Notes: generated by a model from the sequence alone, not told the origin. Positions 43,083-52,718 are shown, counted from the stretch's first letter. The stretch is DNA of 64,000 nt from DAIRDK01 sp035403225 (GCA_035403225.1 DAONET010000003.1:62001-126000), one strand, 5' to 3'. Program-made: numbers and translations.

Positions 43083-45011
43083 TTAATCGGGATGTTTGAT
43101 CCCGTATTTCTTGATTTTCTGATACAGGGCATTTCGACTGATATCCAGTGATTTCGCCACCTGGGTCATATTTTTCCCGAGAATTTCGATGGTTTGTTTG
43201 ATCATTTCTTTTTCAGTTTCTGATAGCGTTTTGAGTGCCGGTTTCAGCTGGTTTTGAAAGGCTGCCGGCTCAACCGCGACATTTTCATCTTTATATGTAC
43301 GAATAGCTCTGAATTCCTCATCCATCATATCGGGAGTAAGATTTCCTCCCAGGATGACGAGTTTTTCTGCAAAGTTCTCCATTTCGCGGATATTTCCCGG
43401 CCAATGGTACAGATTGATCCGGTCGATGAGGTCAATATCGATGTCGGGGACAGGTTTATTCAACCTGGTCGCCTTATGTTTCAGAAAATACTTGAGCAAA
43501 GGCAACAGGTCCTCCTTCCGTTCGCGGAGGGAGGGGATGTGAAGCGGGACTACGTTCAGCCGGTAAAACAGATCCAGCCTGAACTTCCCGTTTCTGACCT
43601 CTTCTTCCAGGTTCTTGTTCGTGGCTGCGATGATCCTGACATTCACCGGGATAGATTTGGAACTACCGATCCGGTTAATGGCATTTTCCTGCAGGGCCCG
43701 CAGCAACCTCACCTGCATATCGGGCGGCATCTCCCCGATCTCATCCAGAAAGAGGGTTCCTTTGTCGGCCAGTTCAAATTTCCCCGGATTTCCTCCCTTT
43801 TTAGCGCCGGTGAATGCACCATCGGCGTACCCGAAAAGCTCACTCTCAATCAGGCTGGGCGAGATCGCTCCGCAATTCAACGCGATGAACGCCTCCCCGG
43901 AACGATCGCTTGCGTTATGGATCGCCTGGGCGAATACCTCCTTGCCCGTGCCGCTTTCACCCGTTATCAACAGGGTCGTCGGACTGTTGGCCACCGTCCT
44001 GGCATACCGAAGGGTGTCTTTGATCTTTTTCGAAACCCCGATGATGTCGGCAAAGGTGAATCGTGCCTGTTGCCCGCTATATTTATTCAATAACCGCAAC
44101 ATTCCGCTCAGGGGACGGAAGGTAAACAGGAAACCCAGCACCTGCTTTTCGGGTGTCGTAATCGGTAACAGGCTGATCAGGTAAGTAACCGCCTCGCGGT
44201 TGTAAGTCAGGATGGTCTCTTCGTCCTGGATATTTCCCGAGGTGAGGATCCTCCGCTTTAGTTTGTTCCAGTCTTTTACATACCTCACAACCGGCTGGTT
44301 TAGCAAATGCAACCGTCTTATGTTCAGCGTGTCGCACGCCGTATTGTTAACCCAGTGGATATCGTCGTTCAGGTCGATCGCAAAAATGCCATACGAAAGG
44401 TTGTTCATCATGGCAAAAGCGTACATGTTGGCATCGTACAGTTGCTTATGGATCTCGACGTTCTCCAGGTGGTTTTCGATGTTTCGCGCCGCCTCCACCA
44501 CGATACCCAGGGTATGCGGATGTACCATCTCGCTGTAACCGGTAAGACTGATGACCCCGATCATCTTCCCGTTCGTATCATGAACCGGCGCCGCCGAACA
44601 CGTCCAGCGCTGGAAAGCTTTCAGGTAATGATCCGACTCGGTGAGTTGCAACGGTTTGTCCACAGCGATAACCGTCCCGATGGAATTGGTGCCTGCACTG
44701 GCTTCCGACATGATGGCCCCCGGTACCATGCTGAATTTCTCTGCCTCTTGTATGATCTCTTTATCACCGGTCATGGTCAGGATACATCCGTCTTCATCGG
44801 CAAGGATCACGAAGAACCCCGAACCCTTGACCAAACCATAAACCTCGGAGATAAACGGCATGATCATGTCAATCATCTCCCGGCGAAGAGAGAGCCGCTC
44901 GTTCAGCACATCACGATACAATATCTTTTGGGGAGCAACCTGCTGAGGGTCAACCCCGAATCCTTTGCTTCGTTGATGCGACTGGGAGATAATATGCCGG
45001 TGCTCATCCAT
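43083..45011 (-). CDS. Sigma-54-dependent enhancer-binding regulator (AcoR-type)
   Basis: 642 residues. An N-terminal GAF-like sensor (about 50-190) is followed by a PAS-like domain (about 205-320). The AAA+ domain follows, with Walker A GESGTGKE, the sigma-54 contact loop GAFTGA and FLDEIGEMP. A C-terminal Fis-type HTH reads MTQVAKSLDISRNALYQKIKKYGI. It resembles AcoR-family activators of acetoin and alcohol catabolism. It is predicted to bind the inverted repeats downstream and drive the alcohol dehydrogenase. The inducer is unknown. Confidence 0.92.
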   Translation of the reverse strand: MDEHRHIISQSHQRSKGFGVDPQQVAPQKILYRDVLNERLSLRREMIDMIMPFISEVYGLVKGSGFFVILADEDGCILTMTGDKEIIQEAEKFSMVPGAIMSEASAGTNSIGTVIAVDKPLQLTESDHYLKAFQRWTCSAAPVHDTNGKMIGVISLTGYSEMVHPHTLGIVVEAARNIENHLENVEIHKQLYDANMYAFAMMNNLSYGIFAIDLNDDIHWVNNTACDTLNIRRLHLLNQPVVRYVKDWNKLKRRILTSGNIQDEETILTYNREAVTYLISLLPITTPEKQVLGFLFTFRPLSGMLRLLNKYSGQQARFTFADIIGVSKKIKDTLRYARTVANSPTTLLITGESGTGKEVFAQAIHNASDRSGEAFIALNCGAISPSLIESELFGYADGAFTGAKKGGNPGKFELADKGTLFLDEIGEMPPDMQVRLLRALQENAINRIGSSKSIPVNVRIIAATNKNLEEEVRNGKFRLDLFYRLNVVPLHIPSLRERKEDLLPLLKYFLKHKATRLNKPVPDIDIDLIDRINLYHWPGNIREMENFAEKLVILGGNLTPDMMDEEFRAIRTYKDENVAVEPAAFQNQLKPALKTLSETEKEMIKQTIEILGKNMTQVAKSLDISRNALYQKIKKYGIKHPD

Positions 45012-45029
45012 TCATCTTACTCTGATTCA

Positions 45030-45037
45030 CAAAGATA
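45030..45037 (-). promoter_or_regulatory. -7 promoter box for sigma-54 regulator gene
   Basis: TATCTTTG on the minus strand, 19 bases upstream of the ATG at 45011. Confidence 0.55.
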
Positions 45038-45161
45038 ATAGTATCCTCGCAATTGGCCAAAACAGCGCTGTTTATGCTCATTCACCCCCCCTGTTATCTC
45101 CTGCTAACCGGTCATCCAACTTTTTTTTTAACAATCTCGACAATGATTATATTTTTATATT

Positions 45162-45169
45162 TACCTTTG
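45162..45169 (+). promoter_or_regulatory. -7 promoter box for the sulfur operon
   Basis: TACCTTTG is an exact match. It sets the transcription start near 45175 and so excludes an upstream 47-residue extension of the first gene. Confidence 0.55.
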
Positions 45170-45193
45170 TCCATATTTAAAACACCGGCTCTC

Positions 45194-46426
45194 ATGAAAA
45201 AGTTATTGATCCTTGGCGCAGGTACCGGCGGTACCATCATGGCCAACAAAATGCGGCAGGTACTCGGGCGCGATGAATGGGATATCACGATCGTAGACCA
45301 GATCAAAACCCATTTTTACCAGCCCGGATTTTTGTTTATTCCCTTCGGAAAATACGAGAAGAAGGATGTCATCAAACCGAAAAGCAACTTCTTCCCCATC
45401 GGCATTCATTTCATCATTGAAGAAATAGAGCGGATAGAGGGTGAGAAGAATCAGGTCGTGTTAAAAAGCGGGATGGTTTTGAGGTATGACTTTCTGATCA
45501 TTGCGACGGGGACCCGGATCGTACCGGAAGAGACTCCCGGTTTGAAAGGGGAATTGTGGCAAAAAAACATCTTTGACTTTTACACCATCGAAGGGGCTAA
45601 TGCGCTGGCCGGATTTTTTAAAACATGGCAGGGAGGAAACCTGGTCCTGAATATCGCCGACATGCCCATCAAATGTCCGGTGGCTCCGTTGGAGTTTGTT
45701 TTTTATGCCGATGCTTTCTTCACCGAAAGGGGTATGAGGGACAAGGTGACCATTCAATACGTGACGCCATTATCGGGAGCCTTCACCAAGCCCCGGGCAT
45801 CGAGGGTGCTGGGCGGCATGCTCGAAGATAAAAACATTCAGATCATCCCCGATTTTTACCTCGAGAAGGTCGATACCGGCAAAAAAACCATCGTCTCATA
45901 CGATGAACGGGAAGTGCCTTTTGATGTGTTGGTGACCATCCCGGTGCATAAGGGCGATCCCTTGATTGGCCGCAGCGGGTTGGGAGATGACATGGATTTT
46001 GTAAAAGCCGACAAAAACACGTTGCAGTCCGAAGCCTTCCCGAACATCTTTGTCATCGGCGATGCCGGCAACTTCCCTACCTCCAAAGCCGGATCAGTGG
46101 TTCATTTTCAGGCAGATGTGCTGACCGAAAACCTGGTCTGCGCGATCGAAAACCGCCCGTTGACCGGATCCTACGACGGCCACTCCAATTGCTACATCGA
46201 AACGGGATTCGGGAAAGGAGCATTGATCGATTTCAATTACGATACCGAACCATTGCCCGGATTGTTCCCGCTTCCCGGTCTCGGTCCCTTCGGATTGCTG
46301 AAGGAGACCCGGATGAACCACTACGGAAAGCTGATGTTCCGCTGGATATACTGGTATATTCTGCTGAAAGGCAAAGAGATGCCCATCGATTCAAAAATGA
46401 ACATGGCAGGTAAAAATCTGGAATAA
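45194..46426 (+). CDS. Sulfide:quinone oxidoreductase-like flavoprotein
   Basis: 410 residues from ATG 45194. N-terminal FAD-binding LLILGAGTGGTIMANKM, then the SQR-like FYQPGFLFIPFGKYEKKD. The second dinucleotide region reads FVIGDAGNFPTSKAG. A conserved cysteine sits in MPIKCPVAPLE, and further cysteines are at NLVCAIENR and SNCYIETG. The SQR family oxidises sulfide to polysulfide/persulfide and passes electrons to quinone. Which cysteines form the redox pair is not certain. It is the first gene of an operon with DUF1641, DsrC-like and DsrE-like genes, which supports a sulfur role. Confidence 0.78.
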   Translation: MKKLLILGAGTGGTIMANKMRQVLGRDEWDITIVDQIKTHFYQPGFLFIPFGKYEKKDVIKPKSNFFPIGIHFIIEEIERIEGEKNQVVLKSGMVLRYDFLIIATGTRIVPEETPGLKGELWQKNIFDFYTIEGANALAGFFKTWQGGNLVLNIADMPIKCPVAPLEFVFYADAFFTERGMRDKVTIQYVTPLSGAFTKPRASRVLGGMLEDKNIQIIPDFYLEKVDTGKKTIVSYDEREVPFDVLVTIPVHKGDPLIGRSGLGDDMDFVKADKNTLQSEAFPNIFVIGDAGNFPTSKAGSVVHFQADVLTENLVCAIENRPLTGSYDGHSNCYIETGFGKGALIDFNYDTEPLPGLFPLPGLGPFGLLKETRMNHYGKLMFRWIYWYILLKGKEMPIDSKMNMAGKNLE

Positions 46427-46427
46427 T

Positions 46428-47099
46428 ATGGACCGGGATCAACATATTCAGGAACAGATTGACGAACTCAACGTCAAACTGGATAAGGTACTTGATTTCG
46501 TTGAGTATCAGTATCGTAAAAGAGAAGAATTCGATGATCTGGTGAAGGATGTGTCCATCGTGACCAAAGACGCCTTTCATCACACCGTTCAGACTCTGGA
46601 TAAAGCAGGTATTGAGCTGGATACCTGCGGATTAGACTGTCTCATGGTCAAGCTTGCCGGGAACCTTGGCACGTTTGTGAAGATGATCGATATGCTTGAA
46701 AGCTTCCATGACCTGATGAAGGATGTCACGCCCATCCTCCACCAGGTTGGTCTCGACACGATCGAAAAATTCCACGAATTCCAGCGCAAGGGGTACATCG
46801 ATTTTATGATCGGTCTCGGACGGCTGGCAGAGCGTTTCATGCAATCATTCACGGCGGAAGATCTGAAGAGGATCGAATCGGAAATGGAGACGATCACCTC
46901 CGCCCTGAAGAACATCACCGACCCGGAAGTGTTGGCGGGAATCAACCGGATAACGAGTGCAATGAAGGAGATCAACATGGACGAGCAGCGGGATAACATC
47001 TCCTGGTGGAAGATCATGATGCGGTTGAAATCTCCGGAAGTCCGCAAATCCCTTTCTTATTCCATCCGATTAATAGAAGCAATTCATAAGAAAAATTAA
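46428..47099 (+). CDS. DUF1641 family protein
   Basis: 223 residues starting 1 base after the SQR-like gene. Almost entirely helical and charged, without TM segments. DUF1641 proteins are of unknown function and often lie beside SQR-like or formate-dehydrogenase-like flavoproteins. A soluble or peripheral accessory subunit of the flavoprotein is inferred from its position. The family call rests on context and the DMLESFHDLMKDVTPIL / RLAERFMQSF pattern. Confidence 0.7.
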   Translation: MDRDQHIQEQIDELNVKLDKVLDFVEYQYRKREEFDDLVKDVSIVTKDAFHHTVQTLDKAGIELDTCGLDCLMVKLAGNLGTFVKMIDMLESFHDLMKDVTPILHQVGLDTIEKFHEFQRKGYIDFMIGLGRLAERFMQSFTAEDLKRIESEMETITSALKNITDPEVLAGINRITSAMKEINMDEQRDNISWWKIMMRLKSPEVRKSLSYSIRLIEAIHKKN

Positions 47100-47110
47100 T
47101 CCAATCAAGT

Positions 47111-47422
47111 ATGGCACAGAAAACCTATGCAGGCGTCACGGTTGACGTTAACGAAGAGGGTTATCTTCTGAACCCTTCCCAATGGACAAAAGAGATCGCG
47201 GTAGAGATCGCGAAAGAGGAAAACCTGGAGCTCACGGACCAACACTTCAAGGTGCTTGATTTTATCCGGGAGAAGCATGCCAAAGGAGAGACATTGACCA
47301 TCCGGTCTGTCGGCAACTCGGGCATCACCGATATCAAAGGGTTTTATCAGCTGTTTCCCGGAGCTCCCATGAAAAAGGCAGCGAAGATCGCCGGTATTCC
47401 GAAACCGGCAAGTTGTGTTTAA
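47111..47422 (+). CDS. DsrC/TusE family sulfur-relay protein with one cysteine
   Basis: 103 residues. The DsrC/TusE fold signatures GYLLNPSQWTKEIAVEIAKEE and LTDQHFKVLDFIREKH are clear. The C-terminal arm ends GIPKPASCV with Cys102 penultimate. The second redox cysteine of true DsrC, 11 residues earlier, is Ala91. The protein can therefore carry a persulfide on one cysteine but cannot form the DsrC disulfide. This fits a TusE-like carrier rather than a dissimilatory sulfite reductase substrate. No dsrAB genes are in the window. Confidence 0.9.
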   Translation: MAQKTYAGVTVDVNEEGYLLNPSQWTKEIAVEIAKEENLELTDQHFKVLDFIREKHAKGETLTIRSVGNSGITDIKGFYQLFPGAPMKKAAKIAGIPKPASCV

Positions 47423-47440
47423 TTCTTATTCAGCATTATC

Positions 47441-47941
47441 ATGGCAAAAGAAGAATATCCCCTGAAAAAAGTATGCATCATCTGTGCCAAAGGCGCCATC
47501 GAGGATGTGTACGCTGCCCTGGTCATGGCCAACGGCGCCGTGATGGAAGGCATTGAGACCAAAATGTTCTTTACCTTCTTTGGATTGGATGCCATCACGA
47601 AGAAGACGATGAAATCGCTGAAGACGGCCACGGTCGGCAACCCCGCGTTGCGTATGCCCGGCGGGCTGCCCTTCCCCACGTTACTGGGTATCCTTCCCGG
47701 GGTGGAAGCAGGCGTGTCGGCCATGATGAAAAGCGGGATGGCTAAAATCGATATCCCCCCGGTGGATGAATTTCTGGAAATGATCACGGCCGGAGGAGGC
47801 GAGATATACGCCTGCAAGCTGGCTATGGATATGTTCAAACTGAAAAAAGAAGATCTCTGGGACGGGGTCTCCGGTGTGCTGACGGTCGGTGAATTCTATG
47901 AGAGAGCCGGAGGCCCCCAGTCCCAGATCATTTTTGTGTAA
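47441..47941 (+). CDS. DsrE/DsrE2-like sulfur-transfer protein
   Basis: 166 residues of the DsrE/F-like or peroxiredoxin-like DsrE2 family. Features are VCIICAKGAIEDVYAALVMANGAVMEG at the N-terminus, with Cys16 in the position of the active-site cysteine, and GGEIYACKLAMDMF with a second conserved cysteine. Such proteins accept and pass on persulfide. It lies 18 bases behind the DsrC-like gene and is probably its partner. Confidence 0.82.
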   Translation: MAKEEYPLKKVCIICAKGAIEDVYAALVMANGAVMEGIETKMFFTFFGLDAITKKTMKSLKTATVGNPALRMPGGLPFPTLLGILPGVEAGVSAMMKSGMAKIDIPPVDEFLEMITAGGGEIYACKLAMDMFKLKKEDLWDGVSGVLTVGEFYERAGGPQSQIIFV

Positions 47942-47976
47942 GGAGAAAACCGGGTATTTCCCGTAAGCGAAAAGAT

Positions 47977-47984
47977 TAACTTTG
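47977..47984 (+). promoter_or_regulatory. -7 promoter box just before the thioesterase gene
   Basis: TAACTTTG is an exact match. It ends only 6 bases before ATG 47991, which would make a leaderless or nearly leaderless transcript. Confidence 0.45.
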
Positions 47985-47990
47985 TTCAGC

Positions 47991-48725
47991 ATGATGAACA
48001 GGTTGATTTTTCGCACTTCCCGCCATCTTTCCACCGCTGATGTGGATATGGAAGCCCGCCTGAGACCGGGTGCCCTGGTCGAAATGATGATACAGGCAGC
48101 CGTGGGCTCTGCCGATTCACTGGGAATGGGGTATGAAGACCTGAAAAAACAGAATCTTTTCTGGGTATTGCACCGTCTTACGATCGAAATTGATCGACCG
48201 TTGAAACTGGACGAGACCATTGAAGTGGAGACCTGGCCCAAGGATGTGGACGGGTTAAACTACCTCCGTGACTTTCTGGTACGGGATGAAGCCGGCCGTA
48301 TCGTCGTCAGGGCCACTTCGGGTTGGTTAGCGGTTACCAGGGAAAAGAAACGCCTCGCCGCCATTTCACAGGCGCAAACAGATATTCTTACCTCCCTGAA
48401 AAACAAACATGCCATACCGGAGATGCCTGAAAAACTGAAAGTCATCACCGGAGGAGATCCTGCTTTCATCCGACCTGTCTGGTACGATTTTGATATCAAC
48501 CGGCACGTAACTTCACACAGGTATATTGATTGGATGATCGATTCATTCCCCCTGGATCATCTGGTAAAGAATTATCCCGGTTATCTGTCTGTCAACTATA
48601 TCAAAGAAATCATACCGGGAGAGACGATCAAATTGCAACGGGTACAAAAAGGACCTGACTTCCAATTCGACGGAATCAACGAAACGACAGGGAACAGCGC
48701 CTTCCGGGGACATATGGTATTCTGA
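47991..48725 (+). CDS. Acyl-ACP thioesterase (FatA-like)
   Basis: 244 residues from ATG 47991, or ATG 47994 three bases later. Double hot-dog fold: the first half has RLIFRTSRHLSTADVDMEARLRPGALVEMMIQAA and WVLHRLTIEIDRPLKLDETIEVETWP; the second has the DFDINRHVTSHRYIDWMID motif with the conserved Asn/His region. It releases fatty acids from acyl carrier protein. It follows the sulfur operon by about 50 bases but has its own promoter box. Confidence 0.85.
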   Translation: MMNRLIFRTSRHLSTADVDMEARLRPGALVEMMIQAAVGSADSLGMGYEDLKKQNLFWVLHRLTIEIDRPLKLDETIEVETWPKDVDGLNYLRDFLVRDEAGRIVVRATSGWLAVTREKKRLAAISQAQTDILTSLKNKHAIPEMPEKLKVITGGDPAFIRPVWYDFDINRHVTSHRYIDWMIDSFPLDHLVKNYPGYLSVNYIKEIIPGETIKLQRVQKGPDFQFDGINETTGNSAFRGHMVF

Positions 48726-48867
48726 TCCTGTTTCCCTTTAATACGGATTCAAACAGAATGCTGAAAAAAGGATATTTCCTTCTGTTGCCTGTTTCAATGA
48801 TTTTATTTTACTTTACTTGTTGATTTGTGAAAAGACAAATCATCGATCAACGTTTAATTCCCGCATA

Positions 48868-51800
48868 TTGAAGCGTCGGTTTTTATCTGTTCGTTCCCTG
48901 TATTTCCGGGTTATCCCTGGTGTTATCCTGATTTTGAGCATGCTCTCTCCTGCCGGGTTTTGTCAGCACGGGAATGCTACAGATGTCAACATGACTGTGT
49001 ATAATGTCGAACAGGGCCTTGCTCAGAGCACTGTTTATCAGATATCCCAGGATCACCGGGGCTTGATCTGGCTGGCTACGGGCAATGGAATCCAATGTTT
49101 CGACGGTTCTTCCTTTCGTGCTTTCGATATCCCCGAAAACATCCCCTTCTCTGCTTATGGCAAGGCCATTCATGAAATGGCCTGTGAAAAAAACGGAGGT
49201 CTGGTCTTATCTACCGGATCATTGCTTTTCCGCTTCAATTCCGGAGAAGGTCGTTTTAAAACCATTGAAAAGTCCAAATATCAATACGTTACCCTCCTTC
49301 AACCGTTATACAAAAACAGACCTTTGTGTTGGATGTCCGCCAACCGGCTTTGTCTGATAGGCGACACCCGACTCTACCCTGTTGATTTGGATTTCAAACC
49401 GGGTAATTCCCTACCCGAGGCATTTCAGGCGTTAAACAGTGTTCAAACCCCTGATAAGCATATTCTCATCTCGGGAGAAACCGGTTATCTGGATCTGGAA
49501 CCAGTTATTTCGAACGATACGTTGATGCGTGCCCGATGGATCCCGCTGAAGACACGGTCTCCCTTTCTTTGTACCGATACTTACGGGCAAGTTTTCCTGC
49601 TATCGGAAGGCATTATCTATTCCCGGGCAGCCAATGGCGCTTTGCAGGAAGTTTTCAGAACCGGGATCAGGGAGAGTTCATCCCTTTTCATTGACAGGTC
49701 ACATCATTTCTGGATTGCTGATAAAAATCATAAAAAACTCTTTCGGATCAGCGAAGGGAAGTTGTCGGAGATCAGGCCGGTCACTCATGAAGGAAGACAT
49801 CTTGAAGTGTTGGAGCCTGCGGTGGTTTCGATGTTTGAAGATAGTCGCGGGAACATCTGGTTAGGGACAGATGGCAACGGTCTGCTTTTCATTTCTCCCG
49901 GGCAAATGATGTTTGACAGGGCTGAAATTGGATTTACCCGTTGCATGGCTTATTTCGACGGCGATATCTGGGCCGGAACCTTTAAAAACGGGTTATGGCG
50001 ATTATCCACGGATCTGAGACGATCGAGACCGGCCGTAACCGGAAAATTGCCCCGCGATCTGTATTATTACGATCTGGTGACAGATGGTCCGGACAGGCTG
50101 TGGGCTGCTACCAGCCAGGGGATTTATATTTTCAATGCCCGCGGAGCCATCATCTTTCATTATCCTTTGAAAACGGAGTCTGCCACTTTTCTGACTCTTC
50201 CCGGAAATAACCTTTTATTATCCACCTATGGCGACCTGTACTCCTGCGAGACAGGCGACCACCCCCGTGTCTCGTTCATCCGCGAACAGACTCAGATAAA
50301 AGACCTGTTAGCTTATCACGGCTTCTGCTGGATCGGAAACCATTTCGGGTTATTCAGAAAAGATCTTTCCCCGGGTTGGTTACCTGCCATTTATTTCTAT
50401 GCAAAAGACGGCATCTCCACGGCTCCGGTCTATTGCATAATGGTAGTGGATTCCACCATCTGGGTCGGTTCGGAAAATGGTATTGCCTGCTTTACTCCTG
50501 ACGGGAAAAAGACATCAGTACCCCCTTGCATGGAAGAGATGAAGCACGAGATTGTCTATTCCCTTGTCAGGGATGCTCAAAACAGAATCTGGTTTGCCGG
50601 TAACAAAGGCATCGGATGCGTTGCTCCGGAGCGGGACCGGATTATCCGCTTCTCCGACCGGAATAATCTCCAGTCTTCAGAATTTAACTCCAACGCCAAT
50701 CTTTCCATTCCCGGAGGCAGGATCTATTTCGGAGGTATCAATGGCATTAATGGCATTGATCCTTCCAAACTGGTGATCAACATCCCCCCTCCTGATATCC
50801 GGCTGATCTCCCTTTTTATCTCTGACAGCACTTTTTCAGCCGGCATTCCTTCAGAAGGGACGACCGTAAACATCAACTGGGATGCTCCGTATCTGGAGGG
50901 CACTGTTTTCACTCCTGCCTATTTCCCATCCGGAACGGCCAAGTACTCATTTTTTCTGGAAGGATATCAGCATCAATGGAGTCAACCTTCGTCTTACGCC
51001 ACTTTTTCCTACCGTAATCTTCCCCCCGGGGAATATACCTTATGGGGCAGATGCATTGATCCTTTGAAAAATCCGGGAAAAGAAAGATGCCTGGTAAAAA
51101 TTATGATCAGGCCTCCGTTCTGGAAGACATGGACATTTTTGAGCCTCTTATCTTTATTGTTGGTTCTCGCCCTGGCGCTGGCAATAAAAAAAATTCAGGA
51201 AGCCAAAAACCGGAATCTGATCAAGGCGCTGGAGCAGCGTAATGCGATCGACCGAGAGCGTTTGCGTATCTCGAGGGATATGCACGATGAGATCGGCGCC
51301 AGCCTGACCCAGATCTCCATCCTCAGTGAGATCGTTAAAAAGCAGCAAGGGGATCCGGATAAGATGATGAAGTCCATTGAACAGATTTCCGGGATTTCGG
51401 GAACCGTCGTAGATGATATGAGTGAGATCATCTGGGCCATGAACCCGAAAAATGATAACCTGGCAAGTTTTATGGCCTATCTGCGCCAACATACTTCTGA
51501 ATACCTCATGAGCGCCGGTATCGACGGTTGTTTCCACTTCCCGGAAGAATGTCCTCCGGTTTCCATGACATCCGAGCAAAACCGGAATATCTACCTGGTC
51601 GTCAAAGAAGCCATCCATAACGCGGTGAAACATTCAGAAGCCCGATCGGTCAATGTTTCGCTTTCGTATTCCGACGCTTTCCTCTCCATTAGCATTGAAG
51701 ATAACGGGAAAGGTTTCGTCCCGGAAAAACCGGATAGGTATGGGAACGGTCTGACGACCATGCGGAAAAGAATTGAGAATCTGGGAGGATCCTATGTGAT

Positions 51801-51876
51801 GGACTCCGCTCCCGGGAAAGGGACAAGGGTGAACTTTTCAGTGTCGTTAACCAGGAAAAATAGCATGAAAGGGTGA
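48868..51876 (+). CDS. Beta-propeller hybrid-type sensor histidine kinase (Reg_prop/Y_Y_Y/HisKA_3)
   Basis: About 1002 residues from a TTG at 48868, the start that best places the signal peptide (VILILSMLSPAGFCQ); a TTG at 48817 would add 17 residues. The periplasmic part is a two-component-type propeller with repeats such as DHRGLIWLATGNGI and DSRGNIWLGTDGNG, followed by a Y_Y_Y domain. One TM helix (LSLLSLLLVLALALAI, about residue 760) leads to HisKA_3 with the phosphorylated His in RDMHDEIGA (about residue 806) and HATPase_c. The cognate regulator is 51 bases downstream. Its ligand is unknown. Confidence 0.88.
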   Translation: MKRRFLSVRSLYFRVIPGVILILSMLSPAGFCQHGNATDVNMTVYNVEQGLAQSTVYQISQDHRGLIWLATGNGIQCFDGSSFRAFDIPENIPFSAYGKAIHEMACEKNGGLVLSTGSLLFRFNSGEGRFKTIEKSKYQYVTLLQPLYKNRPLCWMSANRLCLIGDTRLYPVDLDFKPGNSLPEAFQALNSVQTPDKHILISGETGYLDLEPVISNDTLMRARWIPLKTRSPFLCTDTYGQVFLLSEGIIYSRAANGALQEVFRTGIRESSSLFIDRSHHFWIADKNHKKLFRISEGKLSEIRPVTHEGRHLEVLEPAVVSMFEDSRGNIWLGTDGNGLLFISPGQMMFDRAEIGFTRCMAYFDGDIWAGTFKNGLWRLSTDLRRSRPAVTGKLPRDLYYYDLVTDGPDRLWAATSQGIYIFNARGAIIFHYPLKTESATFLTLPGNNLLLSTYGDLYSCETGDHPRVSFIREQTQIKDLLAYHGFCWIGNHFGLFRKDLSPGWLPAIYFYAKDGISTAPVYCIMVVDSTIWVGSENGIACFTPDGKKTSVPPCMEEMKHEIVYSLVRDAQNRIWFAGNKGIGCVAPERDRIIRFSDRNNLQSSEFNSNANLSIPGGRIYFGGINGINGIDPSKLVINIPPPDIRLISLFISDSTFSAGIPSEGTTVNINWDAPYLEGTVFTPAYFPSGTAKYSFFLEGYQHQWSQPSSYATFSYRNLPPGEYTLWGRCIDPLKNPGKERCLVKIMIRPPFWKTWTFLSLLSLLLVLALALAIKKIQEAKNRNLIKALEQRNAIDRERLRISRDMHDEIGASLTQISILSEIVKKQQGDPDKMMKSIEQISGISGTVVDDMSEIIWAMNPKNDNLASFMAYLRQHTSEYLMSAGIDGCFHFPEECPPVSMTSEQNRNIYLVVKEAIHNAVKHSEARSVNVSLSYSDAFLSISIEDNGKGFVPEKPDRYGNGLTTMRKRIENLGGSYVMDSAPGKGTRVNFSVSLTRKNSMKG

Positions 51877-51898
51877 TGCCCGGGTGAACAGGGCATTC

Positions 51899-51906
51899 TA
51901 TCTTTG
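51899..51906 (+). promoter_or_regulatory. -7 promoter box for response regulator gene
   Basis: TATCTTTG is an exact match 22 bases before the ATG at 51928. It suggests the regulator can also be made independently of the kinase. Confidence 0.5.
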
Positions 51907-51927
51907 CAGGGAAAATCAATCACGAAT

Positions 51928-52560
51928 ATGCAGCAGGAAATCAGGATTATGATCGTGGAAGATCAGGAAGCTGTCAGGGATGGTTTGCGGATGCTGATCG
52001 ACGGATCGGAAGGGTACCGCTGTGTTTCTGCCTGCCGTACGGCCGAAGAAGCGCTGGACCGGATCAGTGCCGATATCCCTGACGTTGTGCTGATGGATAT
52101 CAACCTTCCCGGCATGCAGGGACCCGAATGTGTCGTCCACATCAAAAACCGCTTCCCCGAAATCCAGGTGATGATGTTGACTGTTTTCGAAAATACCGAT
52201 GAAATATTCACCTCCCTGGAAGCGGGAGCTACCGGGTACCTCCTGAAGAAAACACCACCGGCGCGGCTGCTGGAAGCCATCCGTGAACTGATGAACGGGG
52301 GCTCACCCATGAGCGGTGAAATCGCCCGCAAAGTGGTAACGGCATTCAACAAACCTGTCATCCATTCATCACCCGAGGATTCCCTCACTCCCAGAGAAGA
52401 AGAGATTCTCTCTTGTCTCGCGAAAGGTTATCTCTATAAGGAAATTGCCGATAAACTGTCCATCAGTATCGATACTGTCAGAAGCCATATCCGGAAAATC
52501 TACCAAAAGCTCCAGGTACGTACCCGGACTGAAGCCATCCTTCATTGCATCAAACGCTGA
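51928..52560 (+). CDS. LuxR/NarL-type response regulator
   Basis: 210 residues from ATG 51928. The receiver domain has the acidic pair in MIVEDQEA, the phospho-acceptor Asp in VVLMDINLPG and Lys in YLLKKTPP. The C-terminal LuxR HTH reads LTPREEEILSCLAKGYLYKEIADKLSISIDTVRSHIRKIYQKL. It is the partner of the HisKA_3 kinase directly upstream. Target genes are unknown; the T9SS propeller gene downstream is one candidate by position. Confidence 0.93.
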   Translation: MQQEIRIMIVEDQEAVRDGLRMLIDGSEGYRCVSACRTAEEALDRISADIPDVVLMDINLPGMQGPECVVHIKNRFPEIQVMMLTVFENTDEIFTSLEAGATGYLLKKTPPARLLEAIRELMNGGSPMSGEIARKVVTAFNKPVIHSSPEDSLTPREEEILSCLAKGYLYKEIADKLSISIDTVRSHIRKIYQKLQVRTRTEAILHCIKR

Positions 52561-52718
52561 AACCCGGAAATCCGCCTGCTCACGGTCTTTGATCGGAATA
52601 CCCTTTTCATTCAGCCTGATTTACACCCTCTTATCTGCCTATCACATCAATATGCGATTGACAAGCATGATTATTCGGCAGAATTTTGCCCGATAGATCA
52701 ATGTAAAAACGAAATCAT

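Noticed and set aside
47111..47422. Evidence for dissimilatory sulfite reduction
   Set aside because: The DsrC-like protein lacks the second cysteine and no dsrAB genes are present.
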